Of a stretch of DNA of 64,000 nucleotides, positions 50,719 through 59,157 are shown piece by piece. The DNA lies in assembly GCA_900316265.1 (NCBI GenBank), contig ONCH01000002.1, positions 1-64,000 on the forward strand, given 5' to 3'. Position 1 is the first letter of the stretch. The number at the start of each line of letters is the position of its first letter. This DNA is from an uncultured Prevotellaceae bacterium (GTDB lineage: Bacteria > Bacteroidota > Bacteroidia > Bacteroidales > Bacteroidaceae). The notes under the pieces were generated by a model. It did not search any database. It saw only the letters and a list, made by a program, of their open reading frames with translations, and had not been told where the DNA came from. A program made the position numbers and the translations under genes.

Positions 50719-51600
50719 ATGGAAAGACAGAAAGAGATATATCAGGTGACGCTGGTGGGCGGAGTGGTCAATGTGGTGCTACTCGTCTTCAAGTTTGTGG
50801 CAGGCATCCTTGGTCATAGTGCTGCGATGGTGGCTGATGCCGTCCACTCGCTCAGCGACTTCATCACCGATATCATCGTCATTGTCTTTGTACATATCAG
50901 CGGCAAGCCGCAGGATAAGTCGCACGACTACGGTCACGGTAAATATGAGACGCTAGCGATGACCATTATCGGTGTGGCATTGTTGGTGGTAGCTGTCGGC
51001 ATCGTCTATGGGGGCATCTTGAAGATTGTTGCTTGGGCAGGTGGTGAACAGTTGGAGGCGCCAGGAACGCTGGCACTGTGGGCAGCTCTGCTATCCATCG
51101 TGTTGAAGGAGGCAGTCTATCACTATTCCATGATGAAGGCCCGCCAATTGCAGTCGCAGGCTGTTGAGGCTAATGCGTGGCACCATCGCAGCGACGCTCT
51201 ATCGTCCGTTGGTACGGCCATTGGCATCGGTGGCGCTATCTTCCTTGGTCAGCGCTGGACGGTGCTCGATCCTGTAGCTTCTATCATCGTTGGTCTGTTC
51301 ATCGTCAAGGTGGCTATCGAACTGTTGCGCCGTGGTATTGGCGACCTATTGGAACAGTCGTTGCCCGACGAGGTGGAGGAGGAGATACTCCGACTGGCTG
51401 GTTCTGTTGATGGCGTGAATATGCCTCATGCCTTGCGTACTCGTCGCATCGGTAATCATTATGCTATTGAACTGCATATCCTGATGGATGCCGACATTAC
51501 GCTGCGTGAAGCCCACGACAAAGCCTCGGAAGTAGAGCAGCTTTTGCGTAGTCGATATGGTAGAGAGACCCATATTGCCGTGCATGTGGAGCCGCGATGA
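50719..51600 (+). CDS. Cation diffusion facilitator (CDF) metal efflux transporter
   Basis: A 293-residue inner-membrane protein with six predicted transmembrane segments and the CDF metal-site motifs HSLSD (transmembrane 2) and HHRSD (transmembrane 5), plus a cytosolic C-terminal domain (about 205-293) ending in a His-containing strand. It exports zinc, iron or similar divalent metals by proton exchange. It follows the large thioredoxin-fold gene after three bases and is followed by a terminator, so it is cotranscribed with thiol-redox proteins. Metal specificity is not evident. Confidence 0.9.
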   Translation: MERQKEIYQVTLVGGVVNVVLLVFKFVAGILGHSAAMVADAVHSLSDFITDIIVIVFVHISGKPQDKSHDYGHGKYETLAMTIIGVALLVVAVGIVYGGILKIVAWAGGEQLEAPGTLALWAALLSIVLKEAVYHYSMMKARQLQSQAVEANAWHHRSDALSSVGTAIGIGGAIFLGQRWTVLDPVASIIVGLFIVKVAIELLRRGIGDLLEQSLPDEVEEEILRLAGSVDGVNMPHALRTRRIGNHYAIELHILMDADITLREAHDKASEVEQLLRSRYGRETHIAVHVEPR

Positions 51601-51635
51601 TAGCGAAATTATAAAATATGATACATGAGAAAAAG

Positions 51636-51676
51636 TCCATGAGACAAAGCATATAGCTGAGTCTTGTGGATTTTTT
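51636..51676 (+). terminator. Intrinsic terminator after the CDF gene
   Basis: A 10-bp stem with two G-T pairs (TCCATGAGAC / GTCTTGTGGA), a 15-base loop and six T, which run into the GH97 promoter. Confidence 0.65.
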
Positions 51677-51677
51677 G

Positions 51678-51685
51678 TAACTTTG
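51678..51685 (+). promoter_or_regulatory. Promoter -7 box (TAACTTTG) of GH97
   Basis: TTTTTTGTAACTTTGCA shares the T-run of the preceding terminator and lies 21 bases before ATG 51707. Confidence 0.75.
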
Positions 51686-51706
51686 CACCCAGAAAAAACT
51701 AACCCA

Positions 51707-53506
51707 ATGAAACAACTATTCATTCAACTATTCCTGATGGTGGCTGTGGGAGCAATGGCTGCTCCCATGAGCTCACCCAATGGTAAGATAACAGTGACTG
51801 TTGACGGTCACGCTTTAAAAGTATGTTATGAAAAGCAGCAGGTGCTTGACATCGCTGAGGCCGGTGTCGACGCCATCGCTGCGATAACGCTGACACAGCG
51901 TATCAAGACTGACTACCAGATATTGACGGGTAAGCGAAGCCACTGTACCAACGAGGCTAACGAATACCAGATTGGCACTACCGTGCTCCGTGTCTATAAC
52001 GATGGTATTGCATTTAGAACATCATCCATCAGCCCTCAGCCATCTATCGCCTACCGCATTCCCGAAGGTACTCGCCGCTGGATGCAACAGTGGTGCGACT
52101 CTTATGAGGGTTTCTTTCCCCTGTCCACGACCTATAAGGTAGCCCCCGTACCATCGTATAGCGGCACCTTTAAATCTGCCGAGGGATGGAACAACCGCTG
52201 GGGATATCCGGCATTGTTGGAACCTGTTGATGGCACTTTTGTGCTAATTTCGGAGGCAAATATAGAGCACGGACAGAGTGCGTCGTGTTTGTATAACGAC
52301 GGTGAGCTGTTCAAGGTTGTGGAGGCAGAGCATGTCGCTGGCGAAACCAGCGACCACACACCTTGGCGTGTGGCGATTATCGGAAAACTGGCTGATGTGG
52401 TGGAATCGACGCTGATTACTGATGTCAGTGATGCATGCAAGATTGCCGACACCAGTTGGATACAGCCAGGTGTAGTGTCGTGGATTTACTGGGCTTACAA
52501 CCACGGCTCTAACGACTATAATATCATTAAGAAATATGTCGATATGGCGGAAACGCTCCGTCTGCCATACGTGCTTATCGATGCCGAATGGGATGAGATG
52601 GACAAGGTGGCTTCTAACGAGGGTAAAACCATAGAGGATGCCATCAATTACGCCAAGTCAAAAGGTGTCAAGCCCCTTATCTGGTATAACTCGTCGATAG
52701 GGTGGGTTGATGGTGCTCCTACACCGAAGTACCGCCTGAACAAACCCGAAGACCGAGAGAAGGAATTCGCTTGGTTGGAGAAGATGGGGGTGGCTGGTGT
52801 GAAGATTGACTTCTTTTCTGGCGACAACCAGCGCAATATGGACTTCCAGCTCGACCTTTTAGAGAGTGCTGCCCGGCACCATTTGCTTGTAAACTTCCAT
52901 GGTGCTACCATTCCACGTGGCTGGCAGCGTACTTGGCCGAATCTGATGAGTACCGAGGGCGTCTATGGGGCTGAGTGGTATAACAACGTAGCGACATTCA
53001 CCAATAAGGCAGCCAGCCATAATGCTACGCTACCGTTTACCCGCAATGTCATAGGTCCGATGGACTATACGCCTTGTACGTTCAGCGATTCGCAGCATCC
53101 ACATATCACGACCCACGGTCATGAGCTCGCATTGACGGTGCTCTTCGAGAGTGCCTTGCAACACTTGGCCGACCGTCCGGAGAGCTATCTTGCGCAGCCC
53201 AAGGAGGTACAGCAGTTCTTGTCAACGCTGCCTGCTGCTTGGGATGAGACGCGTTTCATTGCCGGTTACCCTGGTGAATATGTCATCATGGCCCGTCGCA
53301 GTGGTAACAAATGGTATCTTGCAGGTATTAATGGTACGGACAGTGTCAAGGAAGTTGCTCTCAACTTCAAAGGGAATAATGTTACATTATTGACTGATGA
53401 GCCTGGTAAAGACCATACGTGGCGAATAGAAAAACAGAAAAAACTACCAAAAAGTTTTGTTTTTCAACCGCGTGGGGGATTTTGTTACATTTGGGAAATT
53501 AGATGA
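51707..53506 (+). CDS. GH97 alpha-galactosidase-like glycosidase
   Basis: About 599 residues from ATG 51707. The in-frame TTG at 51683 lies inside the promoter and is rejected. A signal peptide (MKQLFIQLFLMVAVGAMA) is followed by the GH97 N-terminal beta domain (SPNGKITVTVDG) and a barrel with SWIYWAYNHGSNDY, D368 in GVKIDFFSG and E417 in STEGVYGAEWY. An Asp nucleophile in the barrel places it with retaining members such as alpha-galactosidases. It probably removes alpha-galactosyl caps, overlapping in function with the GH27 enzyme. Specificity is inferred from motifs only. Confidence 0.87.
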   Translation: MKQLFIQLFLMVAVGAMAAPMSSPNGKITVTVDGHALKVCYEKQQVLDIAEAGVDAIAAITLTQRIKTDYQILTGKRSHCTNEANEYQIGTTVLRVYNDGIAFRTSSISPQPSIAYRIPEGTRRWMQQWCDSYEGFFPLSTTYKVAPVPSYSGTFKSAEGWNNRWGYPALLEPVDGTFVLISEANIEHGQSASCLYNDGELFKVVEAEHVAGETSDHTPWRVAIIGKLADVVESTLITDVSDACKIADTSWIQPGVVSWIYWAYNHGSNDYNIIKKYVDMAETLRLPYVLIDAEWDEMDKVASNEGKTIEDAINYAKSKGVKPLIWYNSSIGWVDGAPTPKYRLNKPEDREKEFAWLEKMGVAGVKIDFFSGDNQRNMDFQLDLLESAARHHLLVNFHGATIPRGWQRTWPNLMSTEGVYGAEWYNNVATFTNKAASHNATLPFTRNVIGPMDYTPCTFSDSQHPHITTHGHELALTVLFESALQHLADRPESYLAQPKEVQQFLSTLPAAWDETRFIAGYPGEYVIMARRSGNKWYLAGINGTDSVKEVALNFKGNNVTLLTDEPGKDHTWRIEKQKKLPKSFVFQPRGGFCYIWEIR

Positions 53507-53540
53507 AACAAAAAAGAAAGCCACTTTAAATAAAAGTATA

Positions 53541-53548
53541 TAACTTTG
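53541..53548 (+). promoter_or_regulatory. Promoter -7 box (TAACTTTG) of the last GH43
   Basis: TATATAACTTTGCA lies 28 bases before the GH43 start; no clear terminator separates it from GH97. Confidence 0.65.
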
Positions 53549-53576
53549 CACCCGGTTATTTGACCATCCGTTTTGT

Positions 53577-55181
53577 ATGAAAAGATTTGTTTTAGTAGTA
53601 ATATTATCATTAGTAGTTTGTTTTGTAACCGTTGATGCTGCTGGGAAGCGTCCCAGCAGCTCAGACGGATTTTTTGTTGAGAACCCGATGTTGTGGGCTG
53701 ATGTGCCCGATCCCGATATCATACGCGTAGGCGATACCTATTATTTAGTGAGCACCACCATGCACCTGATGCCTGGTGCTCCGATTATGCGCTCCAAGGA
53801 CTTGAAGAACTGGGAGACTATTGGCTACGTCTATGACCGTCTCACCGACTCACCTAAGTACGACTTGCAGGAAGGTACCGTCTATGGTCGTGGTCAGTGG
53901 GCAACTTCTCTGAAATACCACAATGGTCGCTTCTATGTACTTTTCGCTCCCAACGAGCGTGGTGCTATGGGCGACACCTATATCTATAGTGCTGAAGACC
54001 CTGCCGGTGAATGGACACTGGTATCGCGTATGCGTCACTTCCACGACTGCTCGCTGTTCTTTGATGATGACAACCGTGTGTATGTCGTCTATGGTACGGG
54101 TGAGTTGATGGAGCTGAAGCCCGACCTCTCCGATGTCATTGAGGGTACGCACATGCAGATATTCCAGCGTGAGGCCGACGAGACAGGCCTGCTGGAAGGT
54201 TCACGTGTTATCAAACATAACGGTCGCTACTACCTGTTGATGATTTCCCACGTCTATGCACCGGGACGTCATCGCCGTGAGGTATGCTACCGTGCTAACG
54301 ATATCCATGGCCCATATGAGAAGACCACCATTCTGGAGTCTGACTTCGGCGGTTTCTCTTATCTGGCACAAGGTACTATCGTCGATTCACCCGATGGTGA
54401 CTGGTACGGCATTATGTTCCAGGATCGTGGCGGTGTAGGTCGTGTACTGACGCTGTCGCCTGTCCGCTGGATTGATGGCTGGCCTATGCTGGGTGATGAG
54501 ATGGGACGTGTACCCGACAAGGTGCGTCCTTTAGTAAGTGGTCAACCTGAGAAATCAATCATCTGCAGTGACGACTTCTCTGCTGAGAAGCTCGGTTTGC
54601 ACTGGCAGTGGAACCATAACCCCGTCAATACTGCTTGGTCACTGACCGAGCGTCCTGGATTCCTGCGTCTGAAGACCAGTCGTGTCGTTCCAAACCTCTA
54701 CCTCGCTCCTAATACGCTGACTCAGCGTATGAAAGGTCCGCAGTGTAGTGCTGTTGTCGTCCTTGATTTGTCACACATGAAAGCTGGCGACCGTGCTGGT
54801 TTTGCTGCTTTCAATGATGAGACAGGTGCTTTGATGATTAAGAAGGACGGTAAGAAGCTGACACTCTGTGCTGCTGAGCTTTCTGTCAAGCTGTCTCAGC
54901 GCGATAAGGTCGTTGAGGATGCCACAGAGAAGATAATTGAGAGTATACCATTAACAACCAATAAAATATGGCTGCGCATCGATGGCAATTTCGTGCCACG
55001 TACGGACATCGCTACCTTCTATTACAGTCTCGATGGTGAGAACTGGCAGAAGATGGGTAACGACTATCGCATGCGCTTCGACTGGCAACGCTTCTTCATG
55101 GGTTCGAAGTATGCCCTCTTTAACTTCGCTACCCAGAAAGTTGGAGGCTATGTTGACGTCGATTCATTTACAATAAAATAA
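53577..55181 (+). CDS. GH43 beta-xylosidase/arabinofuranosidase with C-terminal beta-sandwich
   Basis: A 534-residue secreted protein. The propeller opens with ADVPDPDIIRVGDTYYLVSTT (base near D45), with D157 in FHDCSLFF and acid E207 in LLEGSR. The C-terminal half (about 330-534, DDFSAEKLGLHWQWNHNP) is the concanavalin-like domain found in GH43 beta-xylosidases, which usually helps close the active site. It resembles the GH43_12 type and would trim xylose or arabinose from short oligosaccharides. A single gene with its own promoter and terminator. Confidence 0.9.
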   Translation: MKRFVLVVILSLVVCFVTVDAAGKRPSSSDGFFVENPMLWADVPDPDIIRVGDTYYLVSTTMHLMPGAPIMRSKDLKNWETIGYVYDRLTDSPKYDLQEGTVYGRGQWATSLKYHNGRFYVLFAPNERGAMGDTYIYSAEDPAGEWTLVSRMRHFHDCSLFFDDDNRVYVVYGTGELMELKPDLSDVIEGTHMQIFQREADETGLLEGSRVIKHNGRYYLLMISHVYAPGRHRREVCYRANDIHGPYEKTTILESDFGGFSYLAQGTIVDSPDGDWYGIMFQDRGGVGRVLTLSPVRWIDGWPMLGDEMGRVPDKVRPLVSGQPEKSIICSDDFSAEKLGLHWQWNHNPVNTAWSLTERPGFLRLKTSRVVPNLYLAPNTLTQRMKGPQCSAVVVLDLSHMKAGDRAGFAAFNDETGALMIKKDGKKLTLCAAELSVKLSQRDKVVEDATEKIIESIPLTTNKIWLRIDGNFVPRTDIATFYYSLDGENWQKMGNDYRMRFDWQRFFMGSKYALFNFATQKVGGYVDVDSFTIK

Positions 55182-55206
55182 CTAACTATTTAATCAACTT
55201 TTGACA

Positions 55207-55254
55207 ACTCCACTTTGCAAATGTAAAAGTTCTGCAGAGTGGAGTGTCTTTTTT
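55207..55254 (+). terminator. Intrinsic terminator after GH43
   Basis: A 13-bp stem with one G-T pair (ACTCCACTTTGCA / TGCAGAGTGGAGT) is followed by CTTTTTTG. Confidence 0.82.
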
Positions 55255-55321
55255 GTGACATTATACAGCATATATACAAAAATGCGTGTCAGTTTTACGC
55301 TTTTCTTCCCCATCTTTTTTG

Positions 55322-55329
55322 TACCTTTG
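55322..55329 (+). promoter_or_regulatory. Promoter -7 box (TACCTTTG) of the transporter gene
   Basis: TTTTTTGTACCTTTGCA lies 31 bases before the SLC13-type gene. Confidence 0.72.
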
Positions 55330-55359
55330 CACTCACAAAAATAATAACATAACCATACC

Positions 55360-56865
55360 ATGTTCAATAATTACAAAGGATTCCATCTCGTTGATACGTA
55401 TCACGCTATGCGCCATCAACGTAAATACCATCCTACCGATGGTACTAAACGCGTTGTCAAGATTGCCTTGGTAGCGCTTGTCACATTATTTCTCTGGAAC
55501 ATGCCGACAGAGTGGTTTGGCATCGAGAACCTCACTGTTGTCCAGCAGCGTATCATTGCCATCTTCGCCTTTGCCACGCTGATGTGGATTCTCGAAATCG
55601 TCAGTTCATGGGCCACGTCTATTGCTATCATGGTGCTCATGTTACTGTTCTGTACGGACAGTGGTATAGCGCCGATGGTCAATGAAGAGGAAGTAGGCAA
55701 GCTGCTCTCATACAAGGGCGTGATGGCCTGCTTTGCAGACCCCGTTATCATGCTGTTCATTGGTGGTTTCGTGCTGGCTATTGCTGCTACGAAGACAGGT
55801 CTTGATGCACAGTTGGCTAAGGTGCTGCTGCGCCCCTTCGGTACGAAGAGTGAGATGGTGCTGCTCGGTTTTTTGCTCGTGACAGGTCTGTTCTCGATGT
55901 TTGTGTCGAACACTGCCACTGCTGCTATGATGCTGACCTTCCTGACACCTGTATTCCGTCAGTTGCCCCCAGAGGGCAAGGGCCGTATTGCACTGGCCAT
56001 GTCTATCCCCGTTGCTGCCAACCTCGGTGGTATGGGTACGCCTATCGGTACACCTCCTAACAATATCGCACTGAAGTACCTCAACGACCCTGAGGGTCTG
56101 AATATGGGTCTCGGCTTCGGTCAGTGGATGATGTTCATGTTCCCACTGGTTGTCCTGTTGCTGTTCATCAGCTGGCGCCTGCTGCTGAAGTTCTTCCCGT
56201 TCAGTCAGAAGACTGTCGAACTGAAGATTGACGGTGGCATGCAGAAGGGTTTCCAGTCTAAGGTGGTTATCTTCACTTTCATCCTCACTGTAGCACTCTG
56301 GCTCTCTGACCGTTTCACCGGTATCAACGCCAATACGGTGGCTATGGTTCCGTTCTGTATCTTCGCCCTGACGGGTGTTATCAATAAGCGCGACCTGGAG
56401 CAGATCAACTGGAGTGTTATCTGGATGGTTGCCGGTGGTTTCGCCCTCGGTTACGGCCTGAATGCTTCTGGTCTGGCAGCCAACGCTGTAGAGAGCATCC
56501 CCTTCGGCGAGTTCTCACCACTGATTATCCTGTTCCTGGGTGGTGCTATCTGCTATGTGCTCTCGAACTTCATTTCGAACTCTGCTACGGCAGCGCTGTT
56601 GATGCCTATCCTCGCTGTAGTTTGCGGTGCTATGGGCGACAAGCTGGATCCTATCGGTGGTACGGGTACCGTCCTCATCGGTGTAGCTATCGCAGCATCG
56701 AGCGCCATGATTCTGCCTATCTCTACGCCCCCGAATGCACTGGCTTTCGCTACGGGTTATGTCAAGCAGAACGATATGGCTAAGATTGGTGTTATCATGG
56801 GTGTTATCTCCATGGTTCTTGGCTTCGGCCTCGTTTACCTCATGGGCACACTGAAACTGATCTAA
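55360..56865 (+). CDS. SLC13/DASS-family anion:sodium symporter
   Basis: A 501-residue inner-membrane protein with about 11-12 transmembrane segments in two inverted halves. Both halves carry the family Ser-Asn-Thr type motif (SNTATAAM near 187 and SNSATAAL near 413) followed by proline-rich hairpins (GTPIGTPPN and ISTPPNALA), which form the sodium and substrate sites. Members import dicarboxylates, sulfate or related anions. A link to glycan use is not shown; uptake of C4-dicarboxylates or citrate is an option. It stands alone between promoter and terminator. Confidence 0.9.
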   Translation: MFNNYKGFHLVDTYHAMRHQRKYHPTDGTKRVVKIALVALVTLFLWNMPTEWFGIENLTVVQQRIIAIFAFATLMWILEIVSSWATSIAIMVLMLLFCTDSGIAPMVNEEEVGKLLSYKGVMACFADPVIMLFIGGFVLAIAATKTGLDAQLAKVLLRPFGTKSEMVLLGFLLVTGLFSMFVSNTATAAMMLTFLTPVFRQLPPEGKGRIALAMSIPVAANLGGMGTPIGTPPNNIALKYLNDPEGLNMGLGFGQWMMFMFPLVVLLLFISWRLLLKFFPFSQKTVELKIDGGMQKGFQSKVVIFTFILTVALWLSDRFTGINANTVAMVPFCIFALTGVINKRDLEQINWSVIWMVAGGFALGYGLNASGLAANAVESIPFGEFSPLIILFLGGAICYVLSNFISNSATAALLMPILAVVCGAMGDKLDPIGGTGTVLIGVAIAASSAMILPISTPPNALAFATGYVKQNDMAKIGVIMGVISMVLGFGLVYLMGTLKLI

Positions 56866-56883
56866 TTCTTATAGATAAAATAG

Positions 56884-56922
56884 TGAGGCCACCAATAAAT
56901 TTTGGTGGTCTCATAATTTTTT
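56884..56922 (+). terminator. Intrinsic terminator after the SLC13-type gene
   Basis: A 12-bp stem with one G-T pair (TGAGGCCACCAA / TTGGTGGTCTCA) is followed by TAATTTTTT. Confidence 0.85.
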
Positions 56923-56944
56923 CCTAACTTCTCCGTTATTATTG

Positions 56945-57895
56945 ATGATGAAGAAAGGATTGTTGGCTATTGGCTGTTTGCTGTTTGCTGTTAGCATGCA
57001 GGCACAGGAGTCGCAGGAAGTGTATAGCTTTCTGCGTTTGCCCGTCTCTGCCCATGTCGCTGCATTGGGTGGCGACAATGTGTCGCTGACCAACGACGAT
57101 GCTACGGTTATCTTCCATAATCCTGCCCTCATCACCAATGTCTCCGACAAGACGCTGAACGCCAACTTTATGACCTATATGGAGGGTTGTACCACTGCCT
57201 CGGCTTCGTTTGTCAAGGCTTACAAGGAACGCGCTTCGTGGGGTATTAGCGGACAGTTCATGTCGTATGGAGAAATCAAGGAAACCACCGCCAGCAACCA
57301 GCAGACGGGTACTTTTTCACCTAAGGATATAGCTTTGGCAGGCTCCTTTGCCTACCTGCTCTCCGACCGCATCAGTGGTGGTATTACTGGACGTCTTATC
57401 TCATCGACTATTGGCAGTTATTCGTCGGCAGCCGTTGCTATTGACTTGGGCCTGAACTATCAGGATGTAGAGCGCGGCTGGTCGGTGTCTGCTGTTGCCC
57501 GCAATTTGGGTGGTCAGATTAAAGCCTATGACGACGAGTTTGAGCGCATTCCTTTCGACTTGCTCGTGGGTGTCAGTCGCCAGTTGCCGAACTCACCGCT
57601 CACGCTGCATGCTACGTTGGCACGTCTGAACAACTGGGATCAGGCATTTATCAAACACCTTGCTGTGGGTGCAGACATCCATCTCGGTTCTTCCATCTTT
57701 ATCTCTGGTGGCTATAACTTCCGTCGCAGCAGTGAGATGAAGATTTATGAAGGCGAAGATACGTCTTCTAATCATGGTGCTGGATTGTCGCTTGGTGGTG
57801 GTATCGAACTGGAGCGTTTTAAGTTGACGGTCGGCTACGCGAAATATCACGTCTCCGCCTCCTCTCTTCTCGTCAACCTCTCCTACGTCTTTTAG
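56945..57895 (+). CDS. porQ: PorQ-like type IX secretion-associated outer-membrane protein
   Basis: About 316 residues. ATG 56945 (or 56948) is preferred over the in-frame TTG at 56942. A signal peptide ends near MQAQ, then SFLRLPVSAHVAALGGDNVSLTNDDATVIFHNPAL, the start seen in PorQ and related FadL/PorV-type barrels, and repeated amphipathic strands end in LLVNLSYVF. Length agrees with PorQ (about 320-340). PorQ works in type IX secretion, which fits the C-terminal tails on three enzymes here. PorV or another member of the family is the main alternative. It converges with the AraC gene, the two stops overlapping. Confidence 0.72.
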   Translation: MMKKGLLAIGCLLFAVSMQAQESQEVYSFLRLPVSAHVAALGGDNVSLTNDDATVIFHNPALITNVSDKTLNANFMTYMEGCTTASASFVKAYKERASWGISGQFMSYGEIKETTASNQQTGTFSPKDIALAGSFAYLLSDRISGGITGRLISSTIGSYSSAAVAIDLGLNYQDVERGWSVSAVARNLGGQIKAYDDEFERIPFDLLVGVSRQLPNSPLTLHATLARLNNWDQAFIKHLAVGADIHLGSSIFISGGYNFRRSSEMKIYEGEDTSSNHGAGLSLGGGIELERFKLTVGYAKYHVSASSLLVNLSYVF

Positions 57896-59001
57896 TTATT
57901 TGCCTGGTATTTGGCTGGGGTAGTGCCGGTATATTGCTGAAACACCTGGTGGAAGTATTTGCGGTCGTTGAAGCCGCAGTAGTCAGCCACGCTCTCTACT
58001 GACCAGTCGCGATGTTCTACCAGCACGCGCTGGGCTTCCTCAATGCGTAGCTTGGTGACCAGTCCTGCCAGCTTCCTGTATTCCGACTGCCTTAGCCACT
58101 CTTGCAACTGCTTCTGTGTCACACCCATCTGTCTTGCTACGATGCCCAGCGTCAGATTGTGTTCACGATAGTGAGCGTTGGAAATCCATTCCTCGAGTTG
58201 AGAGTTGAAAGTTGAAAGTTGAGAGTTTTCTCCTTGAGTGGTATCGGAACTTCCCTCGCTTTTTGTGGAGAGGCCTTCCGCTTCCTCCACGCGCTCCACA
58301 TCCTTGCTGACGCCATAGGTGTAGAGGCTGATGGTAGAGTAGGAGATGGCGAAGAAGAAACCGATGGAGAACAGTACCAGCGGAGCACCCTGCATGAAGA
58401 TGACAATTGGCACGATGAAAGCCAGCAACGTCATGGTCTTCATGCTCAGTCCCATCCATCCGAACAGGTCGCGGCGACTGCGGTCGTAGTATTCGTTCAC
58501 GGCCAGCTCCAGTTGCTTGTAGGACTTATACTGCATAGTGAAGATGTGACTCTGCATCAGCACGTAGAGCACTGAACTCACATATTCCGCTGTACGCAGG
58601 GCTGTCGACTCCTGTTGGAAGGGTATGCCGTCGAGCACCGTTACACCTATTAATAATATAGCAGACAGCGCACAGATGCTACTGCAAATCAACCATTCCT
58701 TCCTGCTGATGTGTCCCTGTCGTTGCACGTAGAGGATAGCCATACCACAGAGCAGCGAGGCGGGTGTGAAGAACAGCAGGTTGCAGAGCACCGCCTGAGT
58801 GATTCCCATCTCTCGGAATCCGAACGTATGCTGCAATAGGAACTGCAGGGCGATGAGTCCTGTGCCGGCCGCCATGATCCAGCGCGCTTTGGCAAAGCTG
58901 CCCTGACGAGTGGAACGGCTGGGCACACACATCACGAGCATCACTGACAATACCAGCATTGTCAGCATACCGCTAATCTGCATCTCGCCTACTGTAATCA
59001 T
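57892..59001 (-). CDS. AraC-family regulator with multi-pass membrane N-terminus
   Basis: A 369-residue protein. The first about 230 residues hold six to seven transmembrane segments (MLTMLVLSVMLVMCV, WIMAAGTGLIALQFLL and others), followed by a linker and a C-terminal AraC DNA-binding domain (about 270-369) with two helix-turn-helix units (LGIVARQMGVTQKQL; VADYCGFNDRKYFHQVFQ). It would bind DNA while anchored in the inner membrane, perhaps sensing a membrane or envelope signal. The linker contains NSQLSTFNSQL, encoded by four heptamers. It has its own minus-strand promoter, and the upstream gap has direct repeats that may be its operators. Targets are unknown. Confidence 0.88.
   Translation of the reverse strand: MITVGEMQISGMLTMLVLSVMLVMCVPSRSTRQGSFAKARWIMAAGTGLIALQFLLQHTFGFREMGITQAVLCNLLFFTPASLLCGMAILYVQRQGHISRKEWLICSSICALSAILLIGVTVLDGIPFQQESTALRTAEYVSSVLYVLMQSHIFTMQYKSYKQLELAVNEYYDRSRRDLFGWMGLSMKTMTLLAFIVPIVIFMQGAPLVLFSIGFFFAISYSTISLYTYGVSKDVERVEEAEGLSTKSEGSSDTTQGENSQLSTFNSQLEEWISNAHYREHNLTLGIVARQMGVTQKQLQEWLRQSEYRKLAGLVTKLRIEEAQRVLVEHRDWSVESVADYCGFNDRKYFHQVFQQYTGTTPAKYQANN
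58197..58224 (-). repeat. Four tandem heptamers in the AraC linker
   Basis: On the plus strand GTTGAGA, GTTGAAA, GTTGAAA, GTTGAGA. On the coding strand they give NSQLSTFNSQL in the hinge between membrane and DNA-binding parts. Confidence 0.85.
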
Positions 59002-59021
59002 TGCACGTTAGTTATTGGCCG

Positions 59022-59029
59022 CAAAGTTA
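59022..59029 (-). promoter_or_regulatory. AraC gene promoter -7 box
   Basis: Minus strand TAACTTTG (TATGTAACTTTGCGG), 20 bases upstream of the AraC start codon. Confidence 0.68.
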
Positions 59030-59068
59030 CATATTTTCTACGAAATAACCGCCAAAAGGAGGCGCAAA

Positions 59069-59138
59069 TGTCAGAAAAACACGCTTTTTTGACACCTAAC
59101 GGTTGTTTTTCAGACACCAATCTCATTTTTCAGACATC
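59069..59138. promoter_or_regulatory. Direct repeats, candidate AraC operators
   Basis: TTTTTTGACACC, TTTTTCAGACACC and TTTTTCAGACATC have GACA at 59091, 59113 and 59133, that is 20-22 bases apart. A similar inverted copy TGTCAGAAAAA is at 59069. They lie between the divergent AraC and 59192 promoters. Confidence 0.5.
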
Positions 59139-59157
59139 TTTTCCCCTCCTTTTTCCT

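Noticed and set aside
51683..51706. TTG start for the GH97 gene
   Set aside because: The TTG is inside the TAACTTTG promoter box, so it would not be transcribed as a start. ATG 51707 begins a normal signal peptide. Similar TTG starts at 22698, 37809 and 56942 were rejected for the same kind of reason.
57892..59001. AraC protein as regulator of the xylan locus
   Set aside because: It lies at the far end beside adhesin-like genes, and its candidate operator repeats were not noticed in front of the xylan genes.
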